Assembly: GCA_947628685.1 (NCBI GenBank)
Contig: CANRAT010000037.1
Span: 1 to 14,908 of the forward strand
Reading direction: 5' to 3'
DNA: 14,908 nucleotides
From: an uncultured Bacilli bacterium
GTDB lineage: Bacteria; Bacillota_I; Bacilli_A; RF39; UBA660
Shown here: piece after piece, positions 1 through 8,454 of the stretch
Numbering within the stretch: the first letter of the stretch is position 1
Layout of the letters: each line of letters opens with the position of its first letter
Translations under genes and position numbers: made by a program
Notes under the pieces: generated by a model
What the model was told of the DNA's origin: nothing
The model's database searches: none
What the model saw: the letters and a program-made list of their open reading frames with translations, nothing else

Positions 1-1654
1 AAACATATTTTATAGAATACGTTTTATCATCCTTAACTTCATTCTTTATATAGTTATAAAACTCTTTTTGTAAACTTGATAGATAATCTAATTCATCAAT
101 ATCTATTTCTAAATACGAATTATATGCATTATAAGCATTCTCTAAATCTGTTACACTCAAATTTGTTTTTTTCGCTAGAATCTCAAAAAAAGATTTTTGA
201 ATTTGCGTATAATTTTTCATAAAATCACTTATGATACTTGCATACCCTGTTGTTGCATACCATGTTTGTCTATTTAAAACACTTTCAAATACACTTATTA
301 ATTCAAATATTTCACATATTTTTACATCTTTATCTTTTATTTTATTAGCTAAATTTTTATAAAAAAGTTTAGTTAATGTTTGTCCTATGCTTCCTTTAAG
401 CTGTTTTTCAAATAAACTTTCTGTTTTATAATCAATTTCACCGTTCAACTTTTCATATGCTTTATAAAATTCTTCTCTTGATGAATCACCCGATGTTTTA
501 GAAATAATTTCATATGAAAACATTAAGTTCAATATCTCTTCCTTATTATTTTCATTTTTGCAATCAAAATAATGAAATAAATTGTCTAAATTAAAATCAA
601 GTGATAGTGACTCTAAATCATTTGTTTTATTATTATCATTTAATAGAGTTGCAGCTTTTATTATATCTATATGTTTAGTATAATTGCCATACGTTAAAGG
701 CTCTTTTATATTATTTTGATTCATAACAAGCATGTCAGCAGAACCTTCAGTGAACCATTTCAAATATAAAGAATTTACAGTACTATCGTTAAACTTATAA
801 CAAAAACCTAATCTTAAATCTAAATTGGAATTATTTATTTCTCCTAAGCTATTAGATTGAATTAAATGATATGTTTCATGTTCTACAACTTTTTTCAATA
901 AATCTTTATCAGAATTTAGTTTGTTAATATCAAATCCCATTATACAAGTTTTTGAATCATAAGATCCATTAGAAAATCCCTCAAACTTTTTAATCTTCAA
1001 TTGAAATATTTTTTCCGATAAAAGATTATAATCACTTATTAAATTATTTTTTAAACAGTAATTTAATGTTTCTGCTATAATGCTACAAATTTGTTTTATA
1101 TCAGAATCTTGCATTATAGCAGTTTTACTAAAATTTTCTTGCTCATTATTTTTTAAAACAATATTATAGATATATTGATCTGTTATATAACCGTTTTTAA
1201 ATATATTATCGCTTGTACTTCTATATTTATCTAAAGACTTATATTTTGAAAAATTCTCTAAAGTGTTAAATAAATCGCTATTAGGGTAATCGACTTTTAT
1301 TGTATCAACATAATTTATAAATTCTATAATATCACTAGAATTTAATTTTATATCAGAATCTATAATTGCTTTAGATAATTCATCAAGAACAATTTTTTCA
1401 TTTAAACTATCATAGAACTCGTTATCATTAGATTCTGCATAAGACTCATTATCATTAAATTCTAAATGAGAATCTATTTCTGATTGAGTATATTGTGAAT
1501 ATGTATTATTTGACAAACCTTTGTTTTTTTTGAAATTTATGCTACATCCAGTTAAATTTGCAATTAATAATGTCCCAGCTAACACTCTAGATAATCCTTT
1601 TACTATTTTATATTTTTTATTTGAGTTAATATTATATTTTTTTAAATTTTTCAT
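1..1654 (-). CDS. Putative lipoprotein metallopeptidase (HExxH...E type), C-terminus cut by window edge
   Basis: Translating the minus strand by hand from the ATG at 1654 gives 551 codons with no stop to the left edge, so the gene is real but its C-terminus lies outside. Residues 1-36 form a lipoprotein signal: a Lys-rich start, a hydrophobic stretch (LAGTLLIANL) and the lipobox L-T-G-C with Cys37. This predicts anchoring on the outer face of the membrane. The next ~40 residues are acidic and Asn/Ser-rich, like a linker. Residues 259-263 read HETYH, a zinc-binding HExxH motif, and 40 residues later WFTEGSAD supplies Glu303 as likely third ligand. That spacing and the W-x-x-E-G-x-A-[DE] context resemble the gluzincin Peptidase_MA_2 group. 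The start is supported by AGGAG about 11 nt upstream; another ATG at 1662 hits a stop after two codons. The substrate is unknown. I am confident of the gene and lipobox, moderately so of peptidase activity. Confidence 0.82.
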   Translation of the reverse strand, partial: MKNLKKYNINSNKKYKIVKGLSRVLAGTLLIANLTGCSINFKKNKGLSNNTYSQYTQSEIDSHLEFNDNESYAESNDNEFYDSLNEKIVLDELSKAIIDSDIKLNSSDIIEFINYVDTIKVDYPNSDLFNTLENFSKYKSLDKYRSTSDNIFKNGYITDQYIYNIVLKNNEQENFSKTAIMQDSDIKQICSIIAETLNYCLKNNLISDYNLLSEKIFQLKIKKFEGFSNGSYDSKTCIMGFDINKLNSDKDLLKKVVEHETYHLIQSNSLGEINNSNLDLRLGFCYKFNDSTVNSLYLKWFTEGSADMLVMNQNNIKEPLTYGNYTKHIDIIKAATLLNDNNKTNDLESLSLDFNLDNLFHYFDCKNENNKEEILNLMFSYEIISKTSGDSSREEFYKAYEKLNGEIDYKTESLFEKQLKGSIGQTLTKLFYKNLANKIKDKDVKICEIFELISVFESVLNRQTWYATTGYASIISDFMKNYTQIQKSFFEILAKKTNLSVTDLENAYNAYNSYLEIDIDELDYLSSLQKEFYNYIKNEVKDDKTYSIKYV

Positions 1655-1690
1655 TAATACATTCTCTCCTATAACATCTATCTTTATTTA

Positions 1691-1719
1691 ATAATACCAT
1701 CTATATATATATTTGTCAA
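1691..1719 (-). promoter_or_regulatory. Sigma-A-type promoter of the lipoprotein gene
   Basis: On the minus strand a perfect -35 TTGACA (1719-1714) is followed by a 17-bp AT-rich spacer and TATTAT (1696-1691) as -10. Transcription should start near 1684, about 30 nt before the ATG at 1654. It lies just after the esaB terminator, so the lipoprotein gene is predicted to be its own transcription unit. Confidence 0.75.
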
Positions 1720-1734
1720 TAAATCAGATTCCCC

Positions 1735-1761
1735 AAAAAAATAGCCATAATGACTATTTTT
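1735..1761 (-). terminator. Rho-independent terminator after esaB
   Basis: An 8-bp inverted repeat (AAAAATAG at 1737-1744 with CTATTTTT at 1754-1761) has a 9-nt loop and, read on the minus strand, runs into seven T. One arm touches the esaB stop codon (1763-1761). The stem is AT-rich and weak, so termination may be partial. Confidence 0.55.
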
Positions 1762-2015
1762 CACATAAGTATTAACTTAGATCCATTCCTTATATTTGTA
1801 TTTCTTACTAGCTCATCAACCGAATACTTAACTCCAGTACTCATATCATATAAAGAAGTTTTATTACTTCCAGAATAAATTCCTTTAGAAAGTTCTAAAA
1901 TAGATTTGTTTAACAAAACAATTATATTGCCTATTTTTTTATTAATAGGTATAAATACATTATATCTTTCTTCAATATCTGGAATTATAAGTTCTATTAA
2001 TACTTTATTTTTCAT
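1761..2015 (-). CDS. esaB: EsaB/YukD-like ubiquitin-fold type VII secretion protein
   Basis: An 84-residue protein whose length, beta-grasp-like pattern (KVLIELIIP, then IPINKKIGNIIVLL, then a C-terminal SKLILM strand) and position next to essC match the small cytosolic YukD/EsaB proteins of Firmicutes type VII (T7SSb) secretion. These are ubiquitin-like but not conjugated, and act as accessory factors of the secretion apparatus. I chose the ATG at 2015 because GAGGAGGA lies about 7 nt upstream of it; the in-frame ATG at 2030 would put that ribosome site inside the gene. The start overlaps the end of essC by 11 nt, so the pair is probably translationally coupled. The sequence alone is divergent, and the assignment rests partly on context. 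Confidence 0.78.
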   Translation of the reverse strand: MKNKVLIELIIPDIEERYNVFIPINKKIGNIIVLLNKSILELSKGIYSGSNKTSLYDMSTGVKYSVDELVRNTNIRNGSKLILM

Positions 2016-5000
2016 GAGATTCCTCCTCATCTATAACGTATTTTATTATATCAAACTCATTATTCTCTATGGCAAATCCCATTTCTGGGAAATCTAAGTT
2101 TCTAATATCCATATTTATATTAGGAATATTAAATACCATTTGATTTGCTATATTAGGTCCAAGCCAAATACCATTACTAGTATCCACTTGTGATTTATAC
2201 CACTGATATAACTCTAAGCGTTTAAATGAACTATAATTATCTACAAGAATAAAGTAACTCTTTTGCAAAATAGAAGGCGTCATCATTATAGTATTTAAAA
2301 TTTGCTTACCTTTATCAGATAATTCAGTATCTATCTCACCTATTCCTATAAATATATAATAAGTTAAAGTTTGAGATGATTTTTCATTTGCAATTGCATT
2401 ATTTATTAAAATTATTGAATTTTCAAAATCCTTATCATAAACTGTTATATCTTTAAATCTGTCTTTACAAACGTTTACAAAATCAACTATTTTAACTTCC
2501 ACTTTAGGTATAGTTTTTAATTGTTTTATTATAGCCCATATAAAATTCAATCTAGATGGCATATTTTCACTTATTATACTTAAAATCTTTTTTTCAAATA
2601 AATTGTAAGTATAAATTTGTTTTTTTATAATACCATATCCTATTGGAAACTCAGTTAAACTAGGTATACAATCTTTTAACGTGTCAAGAGTTACAACTTT
2701 AGGTACAGTTGGAACTTTTTTAGCACGAGTAATATATCCATCACATAATTGCTTAGAAACACTTTTTACTACATTATTTAAATCTTTATTATCACAAATA
2801 AGTGCGGTTTGAAATTCAAAAGTTCTAGAATTAACATTAATTAAACCTCTTCCAAAATAGTTGGATGGTATAAGGTTTTTAGGACATGATAGTATACTTC
2901 TATAATCATCTGGATTAGGCATTTGAAGAGTAATTTTTTCTTGAAAGAACTGTTGCATCTTTCCTCTTATAGCGCTTGCTGATATACAACTTATTATAAA
3001 TGTTATACCATATTTTTGACCATCTCTATATAATGTTTGTATTTGTTCAGATAATTTACCATAAGTCTCAGAAAAAACATCATAGTTATTTATTATAGTT
3101 ACTATTAAAGGATCCCTATTTCCACTATTTTCATTATAATTTTGAAAACTTCCAACATAATCTGAATAGGCTTCTTTTCTTCTTTCTAACTCTTCTAAAA
3201 TCATATTAAATGTATCAATTATTTTATCAGAATCATCTTGTACAGATATTTCTCCAACATGTGGCATTTTATTAAACATTTTAAGTGATTCCGCACCACA
3301 ATCTATTATATAAAAATTAACCTCTTCTGGTGTGTGCTCCAACATTGATGCCCATAAAATTATTTGAAGCAAATTTTCTTTACCACTACCACTTTTACCA
3401 TATATTAAAACATTATTTTGTATATTTAAATTAAGTAACCCTTGTGATTGCGCACTTGGATTATCAAATTCACCTATCACTGGATTTATAACATAAGGTA
3501 TAGGTTTATAAGAATACTTGGTTCTTAAATTATTGTAAAATATTATTGGCGGTATATTATCTAACCACATTTTTCTAGTAACTATATTTTCTTTTTTACC
3601 TAAATTATATATATATTTTACTATATTTGTAAGTTGTTCTCCTAAATCTTCAGTCGTTTCTTTTTTTGCAATATCATTAATTGTTTTAATGATTTCACCC
3701 GTATTATTTACAAAGCATATAGAGTCATCTACTTTTTTGATAATTTTATCAGTTGGAACGTATTTTACTCCTCCATATCCTGATTGACCTATATCAAAGT
3801 AATCATCATATCCAACTTGAAGATAAAATCTTCCTGCTTCTTTTATAGAAGCTGCCTCTGGACGTTTTAACATCTCCATAGAATCCGATCTATCCTGAAC
3901 TTTTAAACATACCTTAAATTTTGAGTTTGACCATATTTGATCATTAACTACTCCACTTGGCTTTTGTGTTGCAAGTATTAAATGAACACCTAAAGAACGT
4001 CCTATACGTGCGGTAGAAACAAGTTCACTCAAAAATTCTGGTTGCTGACTTTTAAGTTCTGCAAACTCATCACTTATTATAAATAAGTGAGCCATAGGTT
4101 CATCTATTAAACCTTCACGATATAATTTCTGATATTTATATATATCCATTGTACTTTCGTTTAACTTATCTTTAACCTCATTAAATTTTCTTTGTCTTCT
4201 TTTAAGTTCACTTGAAATAGATACTAAAGTTCTATTCATTTCTGCGGTATCAAGATTAGTAATAGTTCCAACTAAATGAGGAATTTTAACGCCCGTTTCT
4301 TTATTTTCAAATGCTCCTGCAAGTCCTCCACCTTTATAATCTATAAGAACAAACTGTACTTCATAGGGATGATAATTAACACACATTGAAAGTATATATG
4401 TTATTATAAATTCTGATTTACCACTTCCTGTTGAACCTGCTATAAGTCCGTGTGGTCCGTGGAATTTTTCATGTAAATCTAGTTTAAACTCTTCCCCATC
4501 TGCATGAACTCCTATTGGGGTTGATAGACTAGTAACAGGATTATTTGTTTGCCATCTATTTAATATATTTAACTGTTCTATTTTTCCAACACCATACATA
4601 TCTAGAAATGATAAACTTGTTGGCAGAACTGATAATCCATCTTTTGTCAACATAGGTACATTTGCAAGTTTTATACTTATTAAATTCATATCTAAATTTT
4701 TTTCATATTCTGGTGTGAAAATTACTTGAGATTGAGAACTTATTTTTCTTTCTAAAATACAGCCCTCTTTTTCTCCAAACTCAATAAATTTTTCACATTT
4801 ATTGGGCAAACTTCTTATACTATTACTTATTATTAACATAGAAAATCCATAATTAACTTTAGTATCCTGCAACATTGTTATTAAAGGTAGATTTTTTATA
4901 GATTTATAATCATCTGTTATTATCAAATAATATGGTGGGCAAAGTCTGTATTTTAAATTTCTATTAGTTCGCTGATTTGATTCATCAGTTGGTTCACTAG

Positions 5001-6618
5001 AATTAACCTTTTCTAAAGCAACGGTCCTATTTTTAAATTCATCTTCTAAATATGATGAAACTACTTTATATTCATTTGAGTTTGTTGCAAAAAACCTGGC
5101 TTGCTTATCGTCACTCCAAATATGTGGTAAATATTTCACATACTCCCACCTTTTTTCTTTTTGTTCATTTGTTAAAATGACTAACTTCAAATCTACTGAA
5201 CTATTAAGTGAAACTATTTGAGTTATTAAACTATTTATATAGTCATCTTTATAACTACAATTAAAGATTAAAGATAATATATTTTGATTTGGAATGTTTA
5301 TTGTTATTGGAACATTTTCAAGCTTTTTAGAATCTTTACCGACTTTAAAAACCTCCTCTTGTAAATCATCAGTACTTATTGAAAAATGTTCTTCAGGCAC
5401 ACTGACATTAACAAATGAATCTATATTGCCTATTCCAAGTCTAACTCTTAAAAAATCCTCATCAGTTATTTCCCTAGACCAAAAATTTCTATTCTTATTT
5501 AATATAGCATTATAGCAATTTTTTGTTGATAAATTTATTTCATTTAATATTTGGCTTTGAGCTTTTAAGGCATATTGTATTTTTTGATTTTCTTTTGATA
5601 AGTATTCTTTATACTTAGTCCTATATTCTTTTAATTTTTTCTTATGCCTTCTTTTTTGATATGCTCTTAATATTCTAGGCATTATTAAACTTCCTATTAA
5701 AATAGATATACACATAATCATTTGTGGAATCATAGTTGTTATACTTCTTCCATTATTTATAGAATTAATTATATTGTATATCATAACGCCTGATGATGCT
5801 ACCATAGTAAAACTAGTTCCTATTGTAAGTAAAAAGGGTACTTCTTCCTCTTGTTGAGAAACAACTGGAGGATCTATGTTAAAATTTTCTGGTGTTATTA
5901 CAGGAACTAATCTAGGCATATGATAAAAATACTCATCTTCATCATACAAATCGACATTTGCCTCTTCATCAGTAACAGGTGTATACTTTGTATTATCTAC
6001 AATATCTAATTCTTGTAAAGCACTTAATCCGCTAACAGTTACGCATCCTTTAGGGTTATTTATTTTTATAAACGTCTTCATCCATATTATTTTTAGCCCG
6101 TTTATAAATATTACATCACCTATATTAAGTTTGGCAGTAAGAATTCTATCTCCATTTATATAAGTTCTGTATGAATCATCTGTACTTCCTGCTATATACC
6201 AATCATTATTAACAAATTTTATTTCTGCATGGAGTTTTGCAGTTAAATTATTTCTATATGTTATATTTGCATTTGAAGAGCCTATTGTTATACTTGTTAA
6301 ATTTTTTATTTCTAACTTATATGTTTCTTCATCTTTACTTGGAAGAGCAAATAAAGTTGCATATTCTTGTTGCCCTAATATTTTTAAAGAATAACAGCTA
6401 TAATTATCTATTAATACAGAATCTAATATATTTGTACCATCTATTATATTAACAGTTCCATTACTTTTTAATTGCCATTTATCATTATTTGCTTCCACTG
6501 TTACAAAATCATCGTTTTTACCATCATATCCAATATAAGGTACAAGAAAAGAATCATCAACCTTTTCTGGAAGATTAAATTTTGTTATTTTAAATTTATC
6601 AAGTATAAATATTTTCAT
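2005..6618 (-). CDS. essC: EssC-type FtsK/SpoIIIE ATPase, type VII secretion motor
   Basis: At 1537 residues it has the size of EssC, the membrane ATPase that recognises and drives export of WXG100-type substrates. Order: an N-terminal FHA-like region (~1-185; the second repeat, ~105-180, keeps the LHAEI and NGDRI...GD elements), two membrane helices (~262-284 and ~292-314), a basic coiled stretch (~318-360), then ATPase modules. D1 has an intact Walker A (G728...GKS735) and Walker B ending SDE (D850, E851). D2 has GKSGSGK (1074-1080) followed by Glu1081 instead of Ser/Thr, and a Walker-B-like strand ending INNYD (~1176-1180). The last ~210 residues resemble a D3 module with no P-loop. AGGAG lies 7 nt before the ATG. 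esxA, esaA, essA and essB are not in the window. The family call is secure. Confidence 0.95.
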   Translation of the reverse strand: MKIFILDKFKITKFNLPEKVDDSFLVPYIGYDGKNDDFVTVEANNDKWQLKSNGTVNIIDGTNILDSVLIDNYSCYSLKILGQQEYATLFALPSKDEETYKLEIKNLTSITIGSSNANITYRNNLTAKLHAEIKFVNNDWYIAGSTDDSYRTYINGDRILTAKLNIGDVIFINGLKIIWMKTFIKINNPKGCVTVSGLSALQELDIVDNTKYTPVTDEEANVDLYDEDEYFYHMPRLVPVITPENFNIDPPVVSQQEEEVPFLLTIGTSFTMVASSGVMIYNIINSINNGRSITTMIPQMIMCISILIGSLIMPRILRAYQKRRHKKKLKEYRTKYKEYLSKENQKIQYALKAQSQILNEINLSTKNCYNAILNKNRNFWSREITDEDFLRVRLGIGNIDSFVNVSVPEEHFSISTDDLQEEVFKVGKDSKKLENVPITINIPNQNILSLIFNCSYKDDYINSLITQIVSLNSSVDLKLVILTNEQKEKRWEYVKYLPHIWSDDKQARFFATNSNEYKVVSSYLEDEFKNRTVALEKVNSSEPTDESNQRTNRNLKYRLCPPYYLIITDDYKSIKNLPLITMLQDTKVNYGFSMLIISNSIRSLPNKCEKFIEFGEKEGCILERKISSQSQVIFTPEYEKNLDMNLISIKLANVPMLTKDGLSVLPTSLSFLDMYGVGKIEQLNILNRWQTNNPVTSLSTPIGVHADGEEFKLDLHEKFHGPHGLIAGSTGSGKSEFIITYILSMCVNYHPYEVQFVLIDYKGGGLAGAFENKETGVKIPHLVGTITNLDTAEMNRTLVSISSELKRRQRKFNEVKDKLNESTMDIYKYQKLYREGLIDEPMAHLFIISDEFAELKSQQPEFLSELVSTARIGRSLGVHLILATQKPSGVVNDQIWSNSKFKVCLKVQDRSDSMEMLKRPEAASIKEAGRFYLQVGYDDYFDIGQSGYGGVKYVPTDKIIKKVDDSICFVNNTGEIIKTINDIAKKETTEDLGEQLTNIVKYIYNLGKKENIVTRKMWLDNIPPIIFYNNLRTKYSYKPIPYVINPVIGEFDNPSAQSQGLLNLNIQNNVLIYGKSGSGKENLLQIILWASMLEHTPEEVNFYIIDCGAESLKMFNKMPHVGEISVQDDSDKIIDTFNMILEELERRKEAYSDYVGSFQNYNENSGNRDPLIVTIINNYDVFSETYGKLSEQIQTLYRDGQKYGITFIISCISASAIRGKMQQFFQEKITLQMPNPDDYRSILSCPKNLIPSNYFGRGLINVNSRTFEFQTALICDNKDLNNVVKSVSKQLCDGYITRAKKVPTVPKVVTLDTLKDCIPSLTEFPIGYGIIKKQIYTYNLFEKKILSIISENMPSRLNFIWAIIKQLKTIPKVEVKIVDFVNVCKDRFKDITVYDKDFENSIILINNAIANEKSSQTLTYYIFIGIGEIDTELSDKGKQILNTIMMTPSILQKSYFILVDNYSSFKRLELYQWYKSQVDTSNGIWLGPNIANQMVFNIPNINMDIRNLDFPEMGFAIENNEFDIIKYVIDEEESHEK

Positions 6619-6647
6619 AATAGTACTCCTTTAGTATTCTTTATTTA

Positions 6648-6676
6648 ATTATACAAAAAAACTATTTTTTTTACAA
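6648..6676 (-). promoter_or_regulatory. Probable essC-esaB promoter nested in the upstream terminator
   Basis: On the minus strand a perfect -10 TATAAT (6653-6648) has, 17 bp upstream, TTGTAA (6676-6671; 4 of 6 to consensus) as -35. The transcript would begin about 25 nt before the essC ATG, leaving room for the AGGAG site. The -35 falls within the hairpin that ends the preceding gene's transcript. Confidence 0.55.
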
Positions 6677-6684
6677 TAGTTTTT
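6655..6684 (-). terminator. Rho-independent terminator after the pilin-like gene
   Basis: A perfect 10-bp inverted repeat (AAAAACTATT at 6657-6666 with AATAGTTTTT at 6675-6684) encloses an 8-nt loop and is followed on the minus strand by seven T. It lies about 95 nt beyond the stop codon at 6779. The stretch between (6685-6778) is AT-rich and I see no gene or clear element in it. Confidence 0.65.
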
Positions 6685-6778
6685 CTAAAAATGCAGTTTG
6701 TTAATAGTCTGAAATAATCTATTACTAAATTATCTTTAAACTTAATATTAAAATAATTTGACTAAATTTATGTTTTTC

Positions 6779-6911
6779 TCATTTAACTGGCGAAAAAACT
6801 ACACGGAATGAACGTTTGCCGACATCACCATTGCTATAGCCAAACATAAACACGCCACCCGAAATTTCAGCCTCATGGACACCCCCTCGGACATACCACA
6901 GATAGCCTTCA
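6779..6911 (-). other. GC-rich 3' segment of the pilin-like gene, possible diversified (VR-like) region
   Basis: About 47% of bases from 6781 to 6910 are G or C (31 of 60 in 6841-6900), against roughly 13-35% in 60-base samples from the rest of the gene. Codons such as GTC, GGC, CGT, CGA and TCG, scarce elsewhere in the window, cluster here. It encodes residues ~510-550, the RGG...GVF...SFRVV end of the lectin-like fold. In DGR target proteins this is where the variable repeat lies. No template repeat or reverse transcriptase is visible, so recent recombination or plain domain acquisition explains it equally well. Confidence 0.4.
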
Positions 6912-8431
6912 ACAAGAAATTTTGCAGTATCTCCATACCATCCTGCTGTTTCTTCTAAGGCATGTCCTTTACATTCTCCATTAGTACAACGCCCTATTGT
7001 ATACTTATCATAATATTTTGAATTTCCTTCTGTATTAAAGAAGTCTTCCTGAAAACCTGATACGTTTACTTTATTATTGTAATTCCCCATTACTAATTCA
7101 TATGCTCCTCCCCTCATATCATACACCCCATATATGTTTCTAGTTGTTGATGATTTTACTCCATTTTCACCATTATACTTATTCTTTGAATTTGTGCATG
7201 TCAAACTAGATGAATCGTCACTTACACTATCTGACCCTATCCCTGTTATATATTTATTACAATTATTATTATACACTTCTTCTCTATATTTACCAGATTT
7301 TCCATATTTGCTTTGTGAAAGATATGCCACTGCTCCCCATTCACTATTCTTCATCATATGCGTATCTGTTAAACTTGAGTTTATTCCAAATGGATTACCA
7401 TCTCTTTCAATTGACCTTGATGCAAAGAAAAAATTTGATACATCATTATATCTTAATGATTGTACATTTGGAAGTATTCTTATTCCATCTGCATTTTCAC
7501 AAAGTTCATTTGTACAAGATAAATTGTTTGATTGTGTACTATTATAAAAAGTTTCATGACTTGTCTCAAACTTTCCTACCCATATTCCAGAGAGTTCTTC
7601 TTCACCAAATGTAAATGCTGGATGTGTATACCACTCACTTGGTGTATCTCCTTCATATGTTGCTAATCCATTCTCTTTTATACTATCTACTCCTACAAAT
7701 TTTATATCTATTGCTCCTGGTGTTTCTTTTGTCGGCTCTAAATCACTTTCACTTAATTTTCTTCCATACTCACTTTTTATTGTATATGAATATCTTGGTA
7801 TCCATACAAACATCGCTAGTACATCTGAAGAGTTAAAATCATTATTTTCTGTTGGGACACTTATTAAATCTCCTATATTCTTTTCTTCTCTTAAATCTTC
7901 TCTTAGTATTACTGCATTTGCCCACCACTGATTATCATAGTCATACCACTCTTCTGTTGGATCTATAATTTTCCATGATGATTTTTCTTCATCATAAACT
8001 ACAGGTACTAATCCTCTTAAACTTGGTATGTTTGCTTTACTTTCATCTTTATATAAATCTTTTACTCCATTACTACATCCTGCTGTTGCTCCATTTACTT
8101 TATATTCTAATTTTTCTTTTCCATTTTCATTTAATTTGTTTTTTATTCTTACAATAATATTATCATCTAACTTTTCACTATTATCTAGTAATCCTTCATT
8201 TTTTAAATCTGATACTTTTAAATAAATACATTCATCTATATCTGGTAATTTTCCTAAATTATCTGCTCCCCACATTTCTGCTGATGATTTTATTAATTCT
8301 TTTTGTACATTTGATATTTCTTCTTTTGAATCTTTTACTAATTTTGTTACTACCACGCTTGTAAGAAGTGCAAGTAACGATATAATTATTATTACTCCAA
8401 GTAGTTCTACTAGTGTAAATCCCTTCTTCAT
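6779..8431 (-). CDS. Prepilin-type N-terminus fused to FGE/C-type-lectin-like domain, likely surface protein
   Basis: Residues 1-29 are a class III prepilin signal: MKKG/FTLVELL with Glu at mature +5 and a hydrophobic helix to ~29, so cleavage after Gly4 by a prepilin peptidase is predicted. A polar coiled stretch (~30-60) and a small N-terminal domain follow. From ~150 the repeated aromatic and Gly motifs (WWANAV, FVWIPRY, GIWVGKFE, WGAVAYLSQ, NIYGVYDMRGGAYELV, WYVRGG...GVF...SFRVV) resemble the formylglycine-generating-enzyme/SUMF1-like C-type-lectin fold, seen in binding proteins as well as enzymes. I see no basis for calling it an enzyme. No other pilus genes are nearby. The only start with a suitable site is 8431 (AGGATAGGG upstream). 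Its promoter contains a long G tract and its last ~130 bp differ in composition; both are listed separately. The ligand is unknown. Confidence 0.82.
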   Translation of the reverse strand: MKKGFTLVELLGVIIIISLLALLTSVVVTKLVKDSKEEISNVQKELIKSSAEMWGADNLGKLPDIDECIYLKVSDLKNEGLLDNSEKLDDNIIVRIKNKLNENGKEKLEYKVNGATAGCSNGVKDLYKDESKANIPSLRGLVPVVYDEEKSSWKIIDPTEEWYDYDNQWWANAVILREDLREEKNIGDLISVPTENNDFNSSDVLAMFVWIPRYSYTIKSEYGRKLSESDLEPTKETPGAIDIKFVGVDSIKENGLATYEGDTPSEWYTHPAFTFGEEELSGIWVGKFETSHETFYNSTQSNNLSCTNELCENADGIRILPNVQSLRYNDVSNFFFASRSIERDGNPFGINSSLTDTHMMKNSEWGAVAYLSQSKYGKSGKYREEVYNNNCNKYITGIGSDSVSDDSSSLTCTNSKNKYNGENGVKSSTTRNIYGVYDMRGGAYELVMGNYNNKVNVSGFQEDFFNTEGNSKYYDKYTIGRCTNGECKGHALEETAGWYGDTAKFLVEGYLWYVRGGVHEAEISGGVFMFGYSNGDVGKRSFRVVFSPVK

Positions 8432-8454
8432 ACATATCCCTATCCTATACTTCT

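Noticed and set aside
2013..2030. Upstream ATG for esaB at 2030
   Set aside because: It would place the strong GAGGAGGA site inside the reading frame; the ATG at 2015 is correctly spaced from that site.
6685..6778. Template repeat or hairpin just downstream of the GC-rich gene end, as a DGR might have
   Set aside because: The stretch is AT-rich and shows only a short TTAATATTAA palindrome; no copy of the GC-rich segment is visible here or elsewhere in the window.
7134..7614. Two long plus-strand open frames (about 135 codons each) opposite the pilin-like gene
   Set aside because: They lie wholly within a well-supported minus-strand gene, have low-complexity Leu/Tyr/Ser-rich products from its codon bias, and show no ribosome site.
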